Shown here in pieces: positions 4,658 through 7,105 of a stretch of 7,105 nucleotides of DNA (position 1 is the first letter of the stretch; every line of letters starts with the position of its first letter). The stretch is from Desulfobacterales bacterium (GTDB lineage Bacteria; Desulfobacterota; DSM-4660; Desulfatiglandales; Desulfatiglandaceae): positions 1 through 7,105 of the forward strand of contig JAKLQB010000904.1 in the NCBI GenBank assembly GCA_022013615.1, given 5' to 3'. The notes under the pieces are model-generated. The model was not told the DNA's origin. It did no database searches and was given only the letters and a program-made list of their open reading frames with translations. Made by a program: the position numbers and the translations under genes.

Positions 4658-5656
4658 TTACTCTATGTAAAAATAGGCGAGCTTGAAATATTTCCTCGCC
4701 GTTTGAACTGCTTTCTCCTTTTTCTCAGAACTTATGCCGTCATCATCCACTTGAAAGCTGTTCACCTTACCCCTCACAAAGGCCCTGTAAACCTTATAGA
4801 AAGTAAGCAGAGAATCCACATCCACCTCGCCTGCCAGTTCCTTGTACTCATTCCAAAAAAGTTTAGAATAATCCTCTCCCCCATGATATTCCAGGTCCAT
4901 AAGAAGGAAGGCAATGTCAGCTAAAGTGTCACTGTAACGGAATCTGTCGTTGAATTCAATGCAGTCAATTATCGAGAGAGGCTCCGTAAAACAGATATGT
5001 TCCATATGGAGATCTCCATGGCAGTCCCTGATCCTGCCTTCTTTTATCCTCTCAAAGAAAAGCATCCTGTTTGATCTGTAGAAATCATTGGTCCATTTTT
5101 TTAGGGCTTCGAACTCATTTTGCTGGATAATGGTCCCAACATATCTTTCAACCTGCTCAAAATTTTCATCCGTGTTTACCTTAAACGCCTCCGGTTCGCC
5201 GAATTGCTCTATTTCAGGTGTCCTGAGTGCATTCGAATGAAACCCTGCCAGGACCCCGGCAATTTTTTTGAGATGATTCCCTGTTAGTTCACCCCCCTCA
5301 AATACCGATTTCATCAATCTCCCATCCGGGATACGGCGCATTTTCACCGCATATTCCACCACTTCACCTGAATCGGCTCCCAGGATGTGTTTTTGCCCAT
5401 CAAATATGATTGGCAATACATCAAGATAAATGTCCTTTGATAGCCTTCTGTTAAGCTCTATCTCCTGGTGGCAATAATGTTTTCTTTTTTCAAGTGTGGA
5501 AAAATCCAGAAAACCAAAATTGACAGGCTTTTTAACTTTATAGACAAATTCATCCGCAACGAAGACAATGGAGATATGTGTCTGAACGACAGAAACATTA
5601 TCCGTCCTGTCTGGGAGGGAGCCCGTGTTTTTTAGATCATCAATAATGGAAGACAT
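4658..5656 (-). CDS. COG2187 aminoglycoside-phosphotransferase-fold protein (stand-alone)
   Basis: Protein-kinase-like phosphotransferase of 332 residues; substrate unknown, resistance not implied. Seen: the nucleotide-lobe segment VYKVKKPVNFGFLDFSTLEK (residues 38-57) with candidate ATP-binding lysines, the HxE-like helix HQEIELNRRL (63-72), the VKMRRIP strand (104-110), catalytic loop DCHGDLHMEHI (211-221) and the metal-binding region DCIEFNDRFRYSDTLAD (231-247). His220 occupies the position of the Asn in the usual HGDxxxxN pattern. This domain is commonly the N-terminal half of a bifunctional protein with a COG0645 kinase; here it ends with its own TAA and the kinase is a separate downstream gene. 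The ATG at 5656 has only a weak GAGG 13 bases upstream; there is no better in-frame start. The upstream ATPase stop is 62 bp away, so co-transcription is possible. Confidence 0.85.
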   Translation of the reverse strand: MSSIIDDLKNTGSLPDRTDNVSVVQTHISIVFVADEFVYKVKKPVNFGFLDFSTLEKRKHYCHQEIELNRRLSKDIYLDVLPIIFDGQKHILGADSGEVVEYAVKMRRIPDGRLMKSVFEGGELTGNHLKKIAGVLAGFHSNALRTPEIEQFGEPEAFKVNTDENFEQVERYVGTIIQQNEFEALKKWTNDFYRSNRMLFFERIKEGRIRDCHGDLHMEHICFTEPLSIIDCIEFNDRFRYSDTLADIAFLLMDLEYHGGEDYSKLFWNEYKELAGEVDVDSLLTFYKVYRAFVRGKVNSFQVDDDGISSEKKEKAVQTARKYFKLAYFYIE

Positions 5657-5718
5657 CGCAGTTACTACACCTCGCTAAGTTCATTATCATACCCTTTGGG
5701 AAGGAAGGAGCTTGAATT

Positions 5719-7105
5719 TTAATCATTCCTTGGTTTTGCTGCTTTTGCCACAGTCACGATGGCATCAAGCTTCTCCTTCACTTCAGGGTCGATCTTGTCT
5801 TTTGGGACAAAACGAGCCAGTTCATGAAAATTTTTCTTATCCATCACGTTATAATGACCAAGCTTCTTGAAAAATTTCCTAAAAAGCGGGATGAGAAAGT
5901 CATCACTGACCTTTGTATCCTTATCCCATGGCGATCCTCTCCCGAGTGTTTCCATTGCATTAGTCATCTCTGCTATGGTCTGTCTCATAACTTTTCTGCG
6001 AGATTCAGCATGCGCAGCCTCGAAAAGCGGCCCAGGGAGACTGTCCAGGCCACTGGCACTTGCATAGGCCTCAAGGACTTCAGGGTAGCAAAGGTAATTT
6101 TCGATTTCTCGCTTGGTCCACATATGGGCTTCGGCCCCAAGATCGTCGGAAGGACGCTGATCAAGCCTGTCAAATATTGCTATGCCCTTTAAATGAGGGA
6201 ATGCTTCCTTGAGACCAAAAAAGTGTTTTTTCACTTCAGGAGGTTGATTACTCACATAATGAACAAATGGCCTTTGAAGGACATCCATGGCCTCTCCATG
6301 TTCCAACTTCTCTGCAAAAGCCCTTAAGATGGCCAAATCGGTTGAGCCTTCAAGATAAAGAACCCACCCGGTTTGCTCTGCCTGATAGTAATGTTCAAAG
6401 CCTATCTCTTTTAATGCTTTTAAGACTTGGCTCCCCCGATCATTGATGCGATGTGGCTTGCCCACAAAGGCAACAACAACATCACGCTCCGCAGCCTCAT
6501 TGAGCAAAACCTCAGAATGACTTGCTGCAATAATCTGATTGCCGTTTTCACGCGCAACATCCGTAAGAAGCTGATAAATCTGTCTTTGTCTGAGGATCTC
6601 TAAATGTGCATCAGGTTCATCGAGCAAAAGTACAGCTCCAGGATGAGCATACATGTAAGCGAGGAGAAGGAGGGTCTGTTGAAGACCTCTTCCGGAAGAA
6701 GATAGATCAAGCCTGGTGCCGTTTTCGCTATAAGTCATAACGATTTCTCCCCGCTCGGTAATATACTGGGGGATATAAAGCTCTGAACCAAAAAGCTTCT
6801 TAATGTGGTCGGTAAGTTCCTGCCAGCGTTCCTTTTGGTTGTTGTAAATCGTATGACATAGGTTACGGAGAACTTCGGCCGTCCTTCCCTCTCCGACTCG
6901 TACATTGATCGCACCCGGATCAAGTCTGGTTTCGTTTGCTGCCAATCCTGACATAGGGGGGAGGAATGCTAATTGAATATTATCAGCATGCTCCGGGATA
7001 GGCATTCTTTCAGGATTCTTTTTTTCTGACAGGCGAAGGGGCCTGCAGTAGAATGATTCCTCGTTAGCGTAGTAAAATTCGAGTCCGCACTTCCATGTCT
7101 CATCA
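5719..7105 (-). CDS. OLD-like ATPase with C-terminal TOPRIM-like domain, N-terminus beyond the window
   Basis: The frame is open to the window edge (461 complete codons visible), so the Met at 7005 is probably internal and Walker A lies outside. Numbering from the first visible complete codon: ABC-type signature SSSGRGLQQ (135-143), Walker B AVLLLDEPDAH (157-167), switch histidine in AASHSE (193-198). A TOPRIM-like domain follows, with YLEGSTD (250-256; Glu252) and IFDRLD (310-315), then WTKREIENYL (329-338), a segment common in OLD-like ATPases. The family couples ATP hydrolysis to nuclease action, and several members act in phage defence; activity here is not proven. The acidic pair is spaced D-x-x-D instead of the usual D-x-D. 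Whether a UvrD-like helicase partner (as in Gabija) lies upstream cannot be seen. No signal peptide or membrane segment appears in the visible part. Confidence 0.82.
   Translation of the reverse strand, partial: DETWKCGLEFYYANEESFYCRPLRLSEKKNPERMPIPEHADNIQLAFLPPMSGLAANETRLDPGAINVRVGEGRTAEVLRNLCHTIYNNQKERWQELTDHIKKLFGSELYIPQYITERGEIVMTYSENGTRLDLSSSGRGLQQTLLLLAYMYAHPGAVLLLDEPDAHLEILRQRQIYQLLTDVARENGNQIIAASHSEVLLNEAAERDVVVAFVGKPHRINDRGSQVLKALKEIGFEHYYQAEQTGWVLYLEGSTDLAILRAFAEKLEHGEAMDVLQRPFVHYVSNQPPEVKKHFFGLKEAFPHLKGIAIFDRLDQRPSDDLGAEAHMWTKREIENYLCYPEVLEAYASASGLDSLPGPLFEAAHAESRRKVMRQTIAEMTNAMETLGRGSPWDKDTKVSDDFLIPLFRKFFKKLGHYNVMDKKNFHELARFVPKDKIDPEVKEKLDAIVTVAKAAKPRND

Noticed and set aside
4658..5656. 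Aminoglycoside resistance gene
   Set aside because: The fold is shared, but the segments match the COG2187 group, usually linked to a COG0645 kinase, and not the resistance APH enzymes; no drug substrate can be inferred.
7003..7005. ATG at 7005 as the start of the OLD-like ATPase
   Set aside because: The frame stays open for 33 more codons to the window edge, and the visible part lacks Walker A, so the true start is outside.

Overview
The window is a compact bacterial stretch with every supported gene on the minus strand, so transcription runs from base 7105 towards base 1. Gene content suggests a deltaproteobacterial-type organism (Desulfobacterota, sulfate-reducer-like). The grounds are the order NAD kinase - DUF4911 protein - MiaB, an AdeC-type adenine deaminase, and spacers filled with short-period repeats. 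This taxonomic call is an inference. No rRNA, tRNA, CRISPR array, transposase or integrase is visible.

Layout in the direction of transcription: (1) 7105-5719, an ATPase of the OLD/AAA type with a C-terminal TOPRIM-like domain; its start and Walker A lie beyond the window edge. (2) 5656-4658, a COG2187 aminoglycoside-phosphotransferase-fold protein. (3) 4563-3961, a small COG0645-type P-loop kinase with an abnormal Walker A. In many bacteria domains 2 and 3 form one polypeptide; here they are two genes with a highly structured 94-bp spacer. (4) 3960-3680, a spacer holding two near-identical 31-bp repeats exactly 150 bp apart. (5) 3679-1946, adenine deaminase. (6) 1945-1538, a 408-bp spacer with a possible MITE-like element and a hairpin in the nadK leader. 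(7) 1537-1, a tight housekeeping operon of nadK, a DUF4911 gene (14-bp overlap) and miaB (4-bp gap), whose 3' part is cut by the window edge.

Metabolically, the lower half joins purine salvage (adenine to hypoxanthine), NADP supply and tRNA modification. The upper half is less ordinary: a possible nucleic-acid-acting ATPase/TOPRIM protein precedes a two-gene phosphotransferase/kinase module whose substrate is unknown.

The most distinctive signal outside the genes is that each of the three larger spacers carries its own short-period degenerate repeat: 7 nt, 7 nt and 8 nt, plus a 10-nt step next to nadK. Some are arranged as inverted arms and some as direct copies. The most distinctive signal inside a gene is a Walker A reading GLPASYKT, with Tyr where the last P-loop glycine is expected.
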